From Gammaproteobacteria bacterium (lineage in GTDB: Bacteria; Pseudomonadota; Gammaproteobacteria; HK1), in NCBI GenBank assembly GCA_012103455.1, contig WLWT01000001.1:62001-126000 (forward strand): a stretch of DNA of 64,000 nucleotides, given 5' to 3'. The position numbers and the translations under genes were made by a program. The notes beneath the pieces were generated by a model. That model saw only the letters and a program-made list of their open reading frames with translations, was not told the origin of the DNA and ran no database searches. Below are positions 1-9,000 of this stretch, one piece after another. Every line of letters starts with the position of its first letter. Positions within the stretch are counted from its first letter, which is position 1.

Positions 1-1197
1 GGTCGCCGTCCGGCGGGAACGGGCCGATAAGGAATCCAGTTCCGCTGGGTTTTGGTAAAGCTGATCGAGCGCACGGGCGACTTCTGCCGGTGCCACCATA
101 TGACCTTCGGTCAAAAAATGTTCCGAGGTAAAAGTGACCGCGGGTTCCAGCAGGGCAGCCGAGCCAGCCCATAACTCCTGGCAGGCGCTATGATGGGGAA
201 CCACCTGCGCCGCGCCCGTAGCGGCGTGTTCGAAACTGACTAAGCCCCAACCTTCGCCGATCGATGTGTTGAGTCCCACGTCGCAGGCGTTATAGATGCA
301 GTTCAACACATCGTCGGGTACAGCGTATAAATAGTGGGTATCGGAGGTGAGGATCAAACGATCTTCGATGCCATACCGGCGTGCCAGCGATATCACATTC
401 CAACCGCAGTCCTGCACCCCCATGTGCAGATAAAGCTTCACGTTATCCGGTTTGTCTGCGGCGAAGTCGGCAAAGCCCCGCAGCGTGATATCGACCCGTT
501 TGCGCGGTTGATTGCGGTTGCCATTTAGAACGATGAAGGCATCGTCTAGCGCTTCATTGCGAAACAGCCGCCGGCGCGCCAGTACCCGCCCTGGCATTCC
601 ATCCTCCTCGGGAATAGGGTAAAACGCGCCAGTATCCACCCCGTGGGGAATGATATGCATGGGCATGTCTTGCGCAGCGGGGTCCTCTAAGCGCGCAAAA
701 GCCTCGCGCATGGTGCACCTGCCGAACTCGGTGTAGACCACCATTGCATCCAAGCGGTTAACGCCCCGCACTAAATGAGGCTCCAAAGGCGCCGCGTCTA
801 CCGGGCAGTAAGCCAGGGTTTTATAGGACTTAGTCTCATCTTGCAATGCATCCAGGTACGAGCCCACTATCCATACATCGTTAACGAAGAACAACAGCTC
901 CGGCTCGATGTCATCAATGAGTTGGGGTAATTTCTCCCGGCCCAGATAATCGCCATCCACTCCTGCGGGATACATGGTCCATGGGTGGGAGTGTTCCTGG
1001 TTGCCATAGTTGATGGCGAAGTGATGAAACTCGTAACGCTCGCACAAGGGGCCTAGAATGCTGTGAACCACGCGCGAAAAACCGGTCGCCACTAATCCGT
1101 CGCCTACAACTATTATCTTGGGTTTGGCTATTATCTTGGGTTTGGCTATTATCTCGGGTTTGGTTACGGCTTTAGGTTTGGCGCCTTTGGTCATCAT
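1..1197 (-). CDS. Glycosyltransferase (GT-B fold, GT4-like), partial at left edge
   Basis: The frame opens at ATG 1197 and runs off the left edge, so the C-terminus is missing. The protein probably transfers a sugar from a nucleotide donor in the cytoplasm. It starts with a Rossmann-like strand (IIVVGDGLVATGFSRVVH, after residue ~28). It has an interdomain 'IPHGVD' near residue 182, and 'IGEGWGLVSFEHAATG' near residue 307, which fits the E-x7-E donor region of GT4 enzymes. The ATG overlaps the stop of the nucleotidyltransferase gene as ATGA, so it is the most downstream visible gene of the long operon. The first 30 residues hold three copies of a K-P-x-I-I unit from an 18-bp tandem repeat. 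The acceptor cannot be read from the sequence. Confidence 0.8.
   Translation of the reverse strand, partial: MMTKGAKPKAVTKPEIIAKPKIIAKPKIIVVGDGLVATGFSRVVHSILGPLCERYEFHHFAINYGNQEHSHPWTMYPAGVDGDYLGREKLPQLIDDIEPELLFFVNDVWIVGSYLDALQDETKSYKTLAYCPVDAAPLEPHLVRGVNRLDAMVVYTEFGRCTMREAFARLEDPAAQDMPMHIIPHGVDTGAFYPIPEEDGMPGRVLARRRLFRNEALDDAFIVLNGNRNQPRKRVDITLRGFADFAADKPDNVKLYLHMGVQDCGWNVISLARRYGIEDRLILTSDTHYLYAVPDDVLNCIYNACDVGLNTSIGEGWGLVSFEHAATGAAQVVPHHSACQELWAGSAALLEPAVTFTSEHFLTEGHMVAPAEVARALDQLYQNPAELDSLSARSRRTAT
1113..1166. repeat. 18-bp tandem repeat, three copies
   Basis: Units begin at 1113, 1131 and 1149 and differ by only a few bases. They keep the frame of the glycosyltransferase gene and lengthen its N-terminus before the first beta strand. 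Confidence 0.9.
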
Positions 1198-2174
1198 ACT
1201 CTCCAAGGCGCGGGGTTTAGATACGATACTGTATACAGATCCAATGAATCAGCCCACTGCACGAAACCCGGGGTTAATCGGGCGCGTTGTGTTTGCCGCA
1301 ATCTGGCCGTGAGTTCACTTGGGAAATAACGTTCCAGCAATACCAACGGAGCATAGCTTGCGCGGGCGTCCATGTTCTGCACCAGGTGTTGCGGGGTTTT
1401 CAATAGCGGCACCAACCGGGCCATATCCAATAATTGAAGCAGGCGAAAATTGTTGTGCAGTATGTGATGGGTGCCGTGTAACAACAGATAGCCCCAGAGA
1501 TCATCCACATCCATTAACCAGGCGTTGCACCCGGCCAGCGTGCTCTTGTACGCACCCGCCCATACTTGTTCGGTGATATCCACCGGATCATCCACCAGCT
1601 TCTCGACGCAGCGCGGATGCACTTCCAAAATGCGCGGGTTGTCGGGGTGCTCCGAGGTCTCATCGACTATTTGCATATTGTCCGGCCGTTGAAACTTGGT
1701 ATGTTTCCAGCCCCCAAAGCCCCGCGCATATCCAAGCTCGGCCAGCAGGCTGGCTGCGGTGTCGAGGTCGCAGGCGTCAATCAACAGATCGATGTCGTTC
1801 ATTGGCCGCGAACCGATGTCTTGATACACCCGTTCACCGATGGCCAGTCCTTTCATGGCCATCACCTGAACGCCGCGCCCTTCAAACAGCATCAATATAT
1901 CCGCCAGCTCCACCGCCATGCGCGAAATGCGCGCGTGATTGTTCGTGTACTGGTGGGCGAGCCAGTCACGCATCCGTGCCGGCCACACGCTGGCGGACGG
2001 GCCTTCGATGTGCAGGAGGCTTGCGACACCGTGGGTCGCGCACACGGACGGCAGCAATTCCCATTCGGCTGAGGTGACCGAGGACACGTCCGCCGGCGGC
2101 GATGCTACCCACTGCGCCACCAAATCCGTGAGCCGCCGCCATTGTTCCGCTGATGCACTCATCGCCATCGACAA
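1194..2174 (-). CDS. Nucleotidyltransferase family protein (NTP_transf_5-like)
   Basis: This 326-residue protein carries the pattern of uncharacterised NTP_transf_5 nucleotidyltransferases: 'MKGLAIGERVYQDIGSRPMN' directly followed by DIDLLI (residues ~105-130), where the two Asp of D-I-D would bind the catalytic metal. An all-helical C-terminal half with a His-rich 'LLLHGTHHILHNN' follows. The family sits in RiPP, lasso-peptide and polysaccharide clusters beside HprK-like kinases, as it does here; the substrate is unknown. The start is ambiguous: TTG 2174 directly follows the TAG of the kinase gene, with in-frame ATGs at 2168 and 2162. The stop overlaps the glycosyltransferase start. Confidence 0.72.
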   Translation of the reverse strand: MSMAMSASAEQWRRLTDLVAQWVASPPADVSSVTSAEWELLPSVCATHGVASLLHIEGPSASVWPARMRDWLAHQYTNNHARISRMAVELADILMLFEGRGVQVMAMKGLAIGERVYQDIGSRPMNDIDLLIDACDLDTAASLLAELGYARGFGGWKHTKFQRPDNMQIVDETSEHPDNPRILEVHPRCVEKLVDDPVDITEQVWAGAYKSTLAGCNAWLMDVDDLWGYLLLHGTHHILHNNFRLLQLLDMARLVPLLKTPQHLVQNMDARASYAPLVLLERYFPSELTARLRQTQRARLTPGFVQWADSLDLYTVSYLNPAPWRV

Positions 2175-3149
2175 CTAGGTTTGATCAAACAGCGGTTCGA
2201 GTAGATCCAGCGCTGCTTCTATGTCGTCGCCGAACCGCAAGGTGAACGCGCCGTTGGCCAAGAGATCTCGAATCGCCGCTTCGTACCCAAGCGCTTGTGC
2301 TTCCTTGATGGCGGCGCCGGCTAACCAACTATTGTAAGCGATATCGGGGTCGCAGGGGCTGAGCGAACTGATCCCGCCAGGCGCCCGCTCAAGTAACACG
2401 ACCCGGCCAGGAGGTGCGCAGGTGGCGGTACATCCGGGGCGCATCTTCTGCAAGTCAACCGCCAGTTTGACTTCGCCATTGATCTGCGCAGCCGCCGGAA
2501 GGTGCGCCAATTCGGGAAACAAGGTGCGCGCGTCGGCCAACATATGGAACGGTGAGGGCAGTCCCCACCAGCGGCCACCGGACACGTCAATCCACACCGC
2601 ATCCTCGGCCAACGCCTGAAAGCGGCGGCGCGCGGCGGCGTAGGCGAGGGTGGTTTTGCCGTGGCCGCTGGGTGCCCGCAACAGCAGCGCCTGGCCGTCT
2701 TTGCAGATGGCGGCACCGTGCACGCCTATGAAACCGCGCCATTCCAGGGCGAAATAGACGGCGAAGTCCAGGAAGTGCCAGCGAAAAAACGCCTGGTTGG
2801 CAAGAGTAGTGGAGGAGAAATAACCAAAGCCCGAGCGGCTATTCCGATCGATGATCAACACCGAATCGCGCCCGGTGGTTTGATAAACAAGCGGTCCCTC
2901 AATGCGAAATAGGGGGTTGCCCAACACACCGTCGTCGATGTCGTGCTCGAATAAGCGTAGGCAAAAATCCGGCGCGCCCTCTGGCGCCTGTTCACCGTAG
3001 ATGGAAAAAGAGGCATGGGCCGCCGCTGCCACCTCATCGGAGTTGGTGAGCAGCCGCAGCTTGATGCCCATGGGCGCGAACCAAAGATCGTGATTGACCG
3101 CGGCGGGGGCGGCTAGGTAAGGCCGTTCTTCCACCATGGCTGCGCTCAA
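2175..3149 (-). CDS. HprK-like P-loop kinase
   Basis: The protein has a Walker A loop 'APSGHGKTTL' near residue 160, preceded by 'FIGVHGAAICKDGQALLLR'. This is the layout of HPr-kinase-related proteins found in peptide-modification and polysaccharide clusters, not of true HPr kinase, which regulates the PTS. About 150 residues without a clear motif precede the kinase fold. TTG 3149 overlaps the TGA of the radical SAM gene (TTGA); ATG 3137 is an alternative start. The pairing with the downstream nucleotidyltransferase is a recurring genomic association. No PqqD-like chaperone gene was seen, so a RiPP role is not shown. Confidence 0.68.
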   Translation of the reverse strand: MSAAMVEERPYLAAPAAVNHDLWFAPMGIKLRLLTNSDEVAAAAHASFSIYGEQAPEGAPDFCLRLFEHDIDDGVLGNPLFRIEGPLVYQTTGRDSVLIIDRNSRSGFGYFSSTTLANQAFFRWHFLDFAVYFALEWRGFIGVHGAAICKDGQALLLRAPSGHGKTTLAYAAARRRFQALAEDAVWIDVSGGRWWGLPSPFHMLADARTLFPELAHLPAAAQINGEVKLAVDLQKMRPGCTATCAPPGRVVLLERAPGGISSLSPCDPDIAYNSWLAGAAIKEAQALGYEAAIRDLLANGAFTLRFGDDIEAALDLLEPLFDQT

Positions 3150-4690
3150 AGGCTATCGCGTTGCGGGACCCGCAACGACACCAGTTTTTTCGCCAGATTG
3201 AGCTCCCACGGTTGCGCGTAAATCCCGGTGTGATAACGCCACTGCGCTAGGCAACTCAACACCGTTTTACCCCACCGAGGCACACGGTAGTCCTGCACCG
3301 TGGGGAATCGGCAGCCGAGCACAGTGGCGAAGTCGTGCACCCGCTGGCGCATCTTGTCCGATAACCAGGGCGCGTCTTGGTGGCATACATAATTCAACCA
3401 TTGCTGCTGCGTCCACTCCTCGGGCGTGGCGGGTAGCTCGGGGCCGGCCGGGCCGTATTGATCCAGCACGGGCATGCGCAGTCCAGCCGCTTTAGTCTTG
3501 GCCGTCGCTTTCTCTAGGCGCGGCGTCGGGCTATAGAAATACAAGATGACCTCGCAGCGCGGGTGGACAGCTTTTAGCCGTTTGATAAACCCCAGGGTTT
3601 TTTCAATCTCGCCTTCCGGATCGGTTGGCCCGCCTAAAACAAAGGAGAACTCCGGAATGACCCCGTACTCGAAGCAGCGCCGGGCTACTTCCATGGTGTG
3701 ATCGACACGGGTGCCTTTGCGCATACCTTTTAAAACATCATCGCTGGCCGCTTCCGCGCCGATGAAAGTCATGGTGAGACGGCTTTTGCGAATGAGTTCC
3801 CACGTTTGCGTGGAAAGATTGGCCAGGGTGTCCGCCCTCGCGTAGCACCACCACGGCATTCGCACTTTGCCCAAAGCCTCCAGCAAGGGCACACTTTTGG
3901 CTTCCGTGTCGAAGAAATTATTGTCGTAGAACTGCATGGCGGTGGCACCGTACCGATCGCGCAGTATGGTGCAGGCGTCGAGTAACCGCTCCGGCGCCTG
4001 CAACCGGGTAACACCGTTGTACATACTGACGACGCCACAGAATTCGCAACGGTAGCGGCAACCGATGGCCGCCTGATGCACGCCGGTGCGCTTGCCCATG
4101 AAGCTAGGGCGCATGTAAGGCTCAACGTCACCTAGCCGCTCGTAGGGATAGGCGGGGTAATCGTCGGGAGGACGGAAGTGACGGTCACGGTTATGTATCA
4201 CCGCGCCCGCGCCTTTCCAGCTAAGGCCGGCGATGCCGTGCAGGGCGGATGTATCGGTAGCCGAGTTCAACGTATCCAAAGGTGGCCCGGCGTCGGCCAC
4301 GCAAGCTAAAAATTCGAGCAGTGTATCTTCGCCTTGGCCGCGCACCAGATAATCCACGTAGGGCGCATTGAGGGCGGAATCCGGGTACATGGTGGGGAAA
4401 TAACCACCCCACACGATCGGCACCTTGGGCGCATGTGCCCGAATCGTCTGCGATATCTCGATGGCGGTTGCCACTTGCGGGCCCGGCATCACACTGATGC
4501 CCACCACGCAGCCGGGCGATTCGTCTATAGCTTTGGCGATCTCTAAAGCAACGCTGCCGGTGATATTGCCGTCGAACAACCGGTATTCGTGCTTGCCTTC
4601 TAGCACGGCGGCTAAAGCCAACAATGACAGCGGCATGCGCACGGCGCTTGGACTGCACATCTTCGGGTTGACGAGTAGTACTTGCGTCAC
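3146..4690 (-). CDS. B12-binding-domain radical SAM protein
   Basis: This 514-residue protein has an N-terminal cobalamin-binding-like Rossmann domain ('QVLLVNPKM' at the start, 'VWGGYFPTMYPD' near residue 95). A radical SAM core follows, with 'AIGCRYRCEFCG' near residue 210, supplying the CxxxCxxC cysteines for the 4Fe-4S cluster. 'TMTFIGAEAASDDVLKGM' and 'EFSFVLGGPTDPEGE' are further core strands. Where class B enzymes often have DxHxxG, this one reads 'FDGNITG', so the His ligand to cobalt appears to be missing, as in many members. Family enzymes methylate or rearrange unactivated carbons. It lies 23 bp after the methyltransferase gene in the copper-oxidase operon. The substrate is unknown. 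Confidence 0.85.
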   Translation of the reverse strand: MTQVLLVNPKMCSPSAVRMPLSLLALAAVLEGKHEYRLFDGNITGSVALEIAKAIDESPGCVVGISVMPGPQVATAIEISQTIRAHAPKVPIVWGGYFPTMYPDSALNAPYVDYLVRGQGEDTLLEFLACVADAGPPLDTLNSATDTSALHGIAGLSWKGAGAVIHNRDRHFRPPDDYPAYPYERLGDVEPYMRPSFMGKRTGVHQAAIGCRYRCEFCGVVSMYNGVTRLQAPERLLDACTILRDRYGATAMQFYDNNFFDTEAKSVPLLEALGKVRMPWWCYARADTLANLSTQTWELIRKSRLTMTFIGAEAASDDVLKGMRKGTRVDHTMEVARRCFEYGVIPEFSFVLGGPTDPEGEIEKTLGFIKRLKAVHPRCEVILYFYSPTPRLEKATAKTKAAGLRMPVLDQYGPAGPELPATPEEWTQQQWLNYVCHQDAPWLSDKMRQRVHDFATVLGCRFPTVQDYRVPRWGKTVLSCLAQWRYHTGIYAQPWELNLAKKLVSLRVPQRDSL

Positions 4691-4712
4691 GGTTTCCTGC
4701 GCCTTCCAATCA

Positions 4713-5537
4713 TCACCGCCGGACCAATTCCAAGGTGATAAAGCGGCCCATGCTTTTTATGCCGGGTAGCCGTCCTAGATGCGGCTCCAGGGTGCCGGCA
4801 GCCCGGAGCAGCGCATGGGGCAACCAACATCCCGCCCGTTGCGGCCACAAAAAGCCGAGCGCGTATTCGCGCTTGAGTTCGAAGTTGCCGGCGAAATAGT
4901 GACCATATACTTCCCCGGGGGAGAATAGATGGTGCGCCACGGCGACGCCACGAATGCGCTTCGTATAAGTTTTTTCCCACGCCAGTCTGTGGGCGGCTCT
5001 TGGGCCGTGCCGCGCAAAGCAGTACAACCGGCGCCACAGTCCGGCGGGACAAAGCGCGTGCAACACGGCGTTGGCGCCGGGGCGTAAAACCCTGGCCGCG
5101 CTGGTGCTATAGGCTCGTAGATCGGTGACTGTGTTAAGGCCGCTAAAAGTCGAGACCATACCGTCGAAGGTGCCCGCCGCAAATGGCCATGGCACCGCTG
5201 CATCGTGGATCCGAGTGTCTACCCGGTGGGCCAAGCCGGTGGTTTGTGCTTTTTCGCGCAGTGCGCCGAGCATGCCCGGTGAAATATCGATACCGGTTAC
5301 GTTGACGCCGTTCGCCGCTAGGTGCAGCGTGTCGATACCGGTGCCGCAGGCGACGTCCAACACCCGGTCGCCGGGGGCGAAAAGAGCGCTGTAACGCCGC
5401 CATAACAAATAGCGCATCCACCGATCGTCGTCCAACAGGCCGTCGTAATCCGGGGCGATGGCATCATAAGCCCGCGCCGCTTCGCCAGATACGTTGGCCG
5501 CGCCAGAGGCGTCTGCCGGGATAGGGCTCGTGTTCAT
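4713..5537 (-). CDS. Class I SAM-dependent methyltransferase
   Basis: A small cytoplasmic methyltransferase. 'RVLDVACGTGIDTLHLA' (residues ~57-73) is SAM motif I, and 'VTGIDISPGMLGAL' follows with the acidic residue that binds ribose. ATG 5537 was chosen because it overlaps the stop of the cytochrome/binding-protein gene as ATGA; a GTG 15 bp further upstream is the alternative. The opening 'ARAYDAIAPDYDGLLDDDRW' resembles the methyltransferase at 17.8-18.6 kb ('FDAYAEDYDGDF'), so the two may be paralogues. The target is unknown; a small molecule is more likely than DNA given the short chain and lack of a target-recognition domain. Confidence 0.8.
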   Translation of the reverse strand: MNTSPIPADASGAANVSGEAARAYDAIAPDYDGLLDDDRWMRYLLWRRYSALFAPGDRVLDVACGTGIDTLHLAANGVNVTGIDISPGMLGALREKAQTTGLAHRVDTRIHDAAVPWPFAAGTFDGMVSTFSGLNTVTDLRAYSTSAARVLRPGANAVLHALCPAGLWRRLYCFARHGPRAAHRLAWEKTYTKRIRGVAVAHHLFSPGEVYGHYFAGNFELKREYALGFLWPQRAGCWLPHALLRAAGTLEPHLGRLPGIKSMGRFITLELVRR

Positions 5538-7207
5538 CGGAGCGAAACCCACCGCGCCTTCGGCCCATCGCTGGCGAAGCTGACCACGAATGAGCCGGAC
5601 GCACCCTCGCGGCGGTACGGCCCAAAGGTAAGCGCGGGCGCAAATCCGCTCCTATATCCGTCAAAGCTCTCCAAGGCATCCACCAGCGCTTCCCTGGTCA
5701 CATTCCGGCCTGCCAAGCGCAAGCCCTGCGCCAATGACTCCAATGCATGCAGGGTGAAGACTTGGGCGCCTAGGTAACGCTTGGGCAGGCTTGCGCTTCG
5801 GGCCAAATGCAGGTGCCGGGCGCTGGTTTCGCTGCGTGATGGCGCGGTAGGGAACGCCAGCAGCACCTGCCTTGGATCGGCAATTTTACCCAGTAGCGAG
5901 GCGCCGATCAGGGGGCCGGAAAGCAGCAATAGGGGGGACCAATCGGCTTTTTGGGTGGCTGCAAGCAGTGCCTCGGCCTGCGCTTGGCTGCCTAGAAACA
6001 TGACTGCCGCCGTATCGGTGTCGCGTAAGTCTTCAACCATGCGGCCAAGCGCCGCGCCCCGGCTCGGCAGCTCGACGGCAGTGAGAGAATCCCAGGGGCG
6101 AACACCGCTTTGTTGCACGGCGGCAGTGATGCGCTGTGCCACCCGTTTGTGCCTACCCGTGTCGTGCCTACCCGTGTCATGTCTACCTGTATCGGAAAAC
6201 ACGATGACGGCGCGGGTGGGGCCGTTCACCTGATCTCGGGCAACCTGCAGCAGCGCCTGGCCCTGTAGACTTAAGTCCGGCAGCACGTGAAATACGTACC
6301 GCCCGGTCTCACGGTGTACGCCCGGAGCGGTCAGCAAACCGATGATAGGTATTCGAATCTGCTCGGCAAGGCTGGCCATACCCGCTTCAACCCCGCCCGC
6401 GTGAGAGGCCACCAGCGTCAGGATATCGCCTTCGCTCAGGAATTCGCGCACCACCCGAAGCCGCTCCGAAGGGTCCTCGGGTGGGCGTAAATAATCCACT
6501 TCCAGGACGCGGCCGAATAGCCCGCCTTGCTCGTTCAGCCATTGCACATAGGCTTCAGCGGCCAGGTGAACGGCTTGCCCCATGCCGTCCAATAAGCCTT
6601 CAGGCGGCAGCACTACCCCTAGGCGAATTTTCTGCGGCGCCAATCCAGGATCGGCGACGGTACCTAGGGTCAGCAGATAAGCGGCAAGAGCTTGTTGTAT
6701 GGGCGCGGACATCCGGTATCTAGGCATGTCCACCGATAGAGCATTACCCGAGGAATCGATGCCCTTGGCGATGGCCCGGATCAGAGTATCGGTGTTGTAA
6801 GGACCGTGTTCGCGGCGCCCCTTGCGTCCCACCGCGTAGGGTCTACTCAAGGCCGGTCTTGAGATATCGGAGGGCACTTGACCACCCTCGGGCCGGCCCC
6901 GGCCATCGTGGCCATGGCATTTAAGACAAGGAAATAACCGGCCATCCGCCGCTACCCGATCCGCCCCGGAACCGAACTGCGCCGTTATGGCGCTGCCGTC
7001 GGTGCTGGTCCCGGTCAGGTAGATCTGTTGCCCTTCGCGGGCTAAAGGAGTTAACGGCTCTTGACCTGAACGGTCGTCAGTCAAGGCACTGAGAGGCGTA
7101 CCACAGGCGATGACGATGGTCACTGCCCGTGCCACTACCCCTGTAACTACCCCTATAGCTACAATCGGGGCGTGCGCCCAAGGCCGGGCGGTGCGAGTCG
7201 CTTGCAT
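5534..7207 (-). CDS. Cytochrome c fused to periplasmic ABC-type ligand-binding protein
   Basis: This 557-residue exported protein has an N-terminal hydrophobic segment (residues ~12-35). A c-type haem site 'CLKCH' lies near residue 93. A Leu/Val/amide-type periplasmic binding domain follows from about residue 190 ('KIRLGVVLPPEG', 'PIIGLLTAPGVH', 'AVMFLGSQAQAEALL') to the end. No ABC permease or ATPase is adjacent, so the binding domain more likely senses or presents a ligand to the haem domain than feeds an importer. It sits between the SCO gene and a methyltransferase gene and probably passes electrons for the copper oxidase. A 'DTGRH' unit is repeated three times by a 15-bp duplication. Confidence 0.78.
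   Translation of the reverse strand: MQATRTARPWAHAPIVAIGVVTGVVARAVTIVIACGTPLSALTDDRSGQEPLTPLAREGQQIYLTGTSTDGSAITAQFGSGADRVAADGRLFPCLKCHGHDGRGRPEGGQVPSDISRPALSRPYAVGRKGRREHGPYNTDTLIRAIAKGIDSSGNALSVDMPRYRMSAPIQQALAAYLLTLGTVADPGLAPQKIRLGVVLPPEGLLDGMGQAVHLAAEAYVQWLNEQGGLFGRVLEVDYLRPPEDPSERLRVVREFLSEGDILTLVASHAGGVEAGMASLAEQIRIPIIGLLTAPGVHRETGRYVFHVLPDLSLQGQALLQVARDQVNGPTRAVIVFSDTGRHDTGRHDTGRHKRVAQRITAAVQQSGVRPWDSLTAVELPSRGAALGRMVEDLRDTDTAAVMFLGSQAQAEALLAATQKADWSPLLLLSGPLIGASLLGKIADPRQVLLAFPTAPSRSETSARHLHLARSASLPKRYLGAQVFTLHALESLAQGLRLAGRNVTREALVDALESFDGYRSGFAPALTFGPYRREGASGSFVVSFASDGPKARWVSLR
6150..6194. repeat. 15-bp tandem repeat, three copies
   Basis: Units begin at 6150, 6165 and 6180. They are in frame and create DTGRH three times in the binding domain of the cytochrome/binding-protein fusion. 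Confidence 0.9.
7134..7157. repeat. 12-bp tandem repeat, two copies
   Basis: Units begin at 7134 and 7146 and differ by one base. They are in frame and fall in the signal-anchor region of the cytochrome/binding-protein fusion (GVVTGVV). Confidence 0.75.
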
Positions 7208-7237
7208 ACGCTCTGGTGCTGGCGCTGGCCGGCGCCC

Positions 7238-7891
7238 TCAGGAGGGCGGTAACAACGCTTTGATCGATGCGGCCAGATAACGCGGCGGTGCGAGACCGTC
7301 AGTGTGCACCCACTCACTGGATGATTGCTTGCCGATCAGGACCACCGGCGCATGGAAACGCTTATCGGGGGTGTACATCCGAAGTGAGCGCAGCAGGTCG
7401 TCGATGATCCCTTTAGGGCCCGTCAGCAAAGTCCAACCCGGACCGCCGCCCAGCTTGGCACGCCAAGCAGCCAGTCGGGCTGGCGTGTCTACGGCGGGAT
7501 CGACAGTGATCGAGATGAGGTGTACATCCTTGCCCACCCGGCCGCCCAGGTATTGCGGCCGGCTGAGTTGGGCGAAATATAACCCCGCCGTCGAACATAT
7601 AGTGGTGCAGGTGGTGAACACCGTATTGATGGCGACCACCTTGTCTTTTACCAAATCTGCGAAATCGACCGGAGTACCGTGTTGATCACGCAGTGTCACG
7701 CCGGCCGGGATGGTGATGGCCGTTGGGGAGCGTTCGGTCAACTCGGCGTACTTTGATGCATCACCGTGGGCCATGGCGGTGGGTGAGCCGAGTCCCAGTA
7801 TCAGCGTCCCACCTATCAGGGCCCGGCCTACCAACGTCTGCGCTATCAGCCTGAATACCCACGCTAAAGAATGGAACCCTAGAATGTTCAT
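7238..7891 (-). CDS. SCO1/SenC family copper chaperone
   Basis: ATG 7891 overlaps the TGA of the radical SAM gene (ATGA) and begins a signal sequence ending near 'GSPTAMAHG', so the product is exported or membrane-tethered. The thioredoxin-like domain has the copper-binding 'CTTIC' (CxxxC) in 'NTVFTTCTTICSTAG', a 'LISITVDPAVDTPARLAAW' segment and a later His in 'RFHAPVVLIG', the third copper ligand of the family. SCO proteins load copper into cytochrome oxidase and other cuproenzymes. Here the clear client is the giant multicopper oxidase at the head of the operon. The length matches ordinary SCO proteins. Confidence 0.9.
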   Translation of the reverse strand: MNILGFHSLAWVFRLIAQTLVGRALIGGTLILGLGSPTAMAHGDASKYAELTERSPTAITIPAGVTLRDQHGTPVDFADLVKDKVVAINTVFTTCTTICSTAGLYFAQLSRPQYLGGRVGKDVHLISITVDPAVDTPARLAAWRAKLGGGPGWTLLTGPKGIIDDLLRSLRMYTPDKRFHAPVVLIGKQSSSEWVHTDGLAPPRYLAASIKALLPPS

Positions 7892-9000
7892 ACCGTAGAT
7901 TCCCCTTTGGTAGACACTTTGTCCGGTAGCTCGTTGAACTGAAACGAGCACACACACTTCATACATATCGGATCGCGGCTTACGTCCAAGTGCTGGCGCC
8001 ACTTGAGCGAAGCATCGGCGTTGAGGATAGCCGCTAGACTCGTGGTCTCGTGGAGATTGCCGAAGGGTGGTTGAAAGAAACACGGTCTTACCGTGCCGTC
8101 GGTCTCCACCACGGCCGATACCCACGGCGCATTGCAGCGCACCTCGGGAAAGAGTGCCCCGCCATGCAGTGCTTGGTAATACTGGTAGAGCTTGGCCCAG
8201 AGCTTGGCCGGCGGTTCGGCGATGAACCCGCAGGCGAACTCATCGGCGCATTCGGCTTCAAGCTTTTGCAATTCCTCCGCCAGGTGAGGCAAGTCGCCGG
8301 CTGATAATGCCACCGACTCGATTTTGTCTGCCTCCCACGCCTGGAGCCGGTTAAACGCATCGCTGGACACATCCGCTGCCAGAAAACTTATCCGGTCCAA
8401 GCCCAGCTCGCGGGCACTGGCCACCGTCTCGCGCATATGGCGAAAGTTCTGCCGTTGGATGGTACAGCGCGCGGCGATGGGAAACCCCGGCGCCAGTGTG
8501 CGCACCGCCGAAACGCCATCGCGCAAACGGCCATAAGCGCGGCGAATGTTGCGGATGGTGTCATGTACTGGCTGCGGCCCGTCCAGACTTAAAATCACAT
8601 CATCGCAGTGGCTGATCAAGTGCTTCGCTTCACGCTCCAGCAATACCCCGGTGCTATGAATGGTCACGCGGATGCCGCTCTTGCGCAGCAGGGCGCACAG
8701 CTCCCAGGTGCGCGAGTACATCAGCGGTTCGCCGCCGCTCAGCATGATATGGCGCACACCTAGGGTGCGCCACTCTTGTAGCCAATGAGCAATAGCCTCC
8801 AACCCCAATTCGGCTTTGTCTTTGATGCGCCAGATGTCGCACATCAAACAGCGGCAATTGCAGCGGTTGTGGGGGAACAGCACGAGCACTGGAAGCTGGG
8901 TAATGGGATCGACCCGCGGTAACTGCGCCATGCCGGACGGGGACGCCACGCGTGAGGGCGCCGCCCTTAGTTGAAGATTTAGTTGAAGGTTGTCTGTCAT
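7888..9000 (-). CDS. Radical SAM/SPASM-domain maturase
   Basis: The protein has 370 residues. 'RCNCRCLMCDIW' near residue 47 supplies the CxxxCxxC cluster motif and 'LSGGEPLM' the GGE SAM-binding motif. The C-terminus holds a SPASM-type Cys set: 'VRCNAPWVSAVVETDGTVRP' followed by CFF, then 'DPICMKCVCSFQF'. SPASM enzymes mature peptides and proteins (quinohemoprotein and sulfatase maturases, sactipeptides, PQQ and mycofactocin synthesis). It overlaps its upstream neighbour (ATGA at 8997-9000) and its downstream neighbour (ATGA at 7888-7891), so it is stoichiometrically coupled to the propeller and SCO genes. A substrate encoded in this operon is therefore plausible, but no short precursor peptide gene was seen. 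Confidence 0.85.
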   Translation of the reverse strand: MTDNLQLNLQLRAAPSRVASPSGMAQLPRVDPITQLPVLVLFPHNRCNCRCLMCDIWRIKDKAELGLEAIAHWLQEWRTLGVRHIMLSGGEPLMYSRTWELCALLRKSGIRVTIHSTGVLLEREAKHLISHCDDVILSLDGPQPVHDTIRNIRRAYGRLRDGVSAVRTLAPGFPIAARCTIQRQNFRHMRETVASARELGLDRISFLAADVSSDAFNRLQAWEADKIESVALSAGDLPHLAEELQKLEAECADEFACGFIAEPPAKLWAKLYQYYQALHGGALFPEVRCNAPWVSAVVETDGTVRPCFFQPPFGNLHETTSLAAILNADASLKWRQHLDVSRDPICMKCVCSFQFNELPDKVSTKGESTV

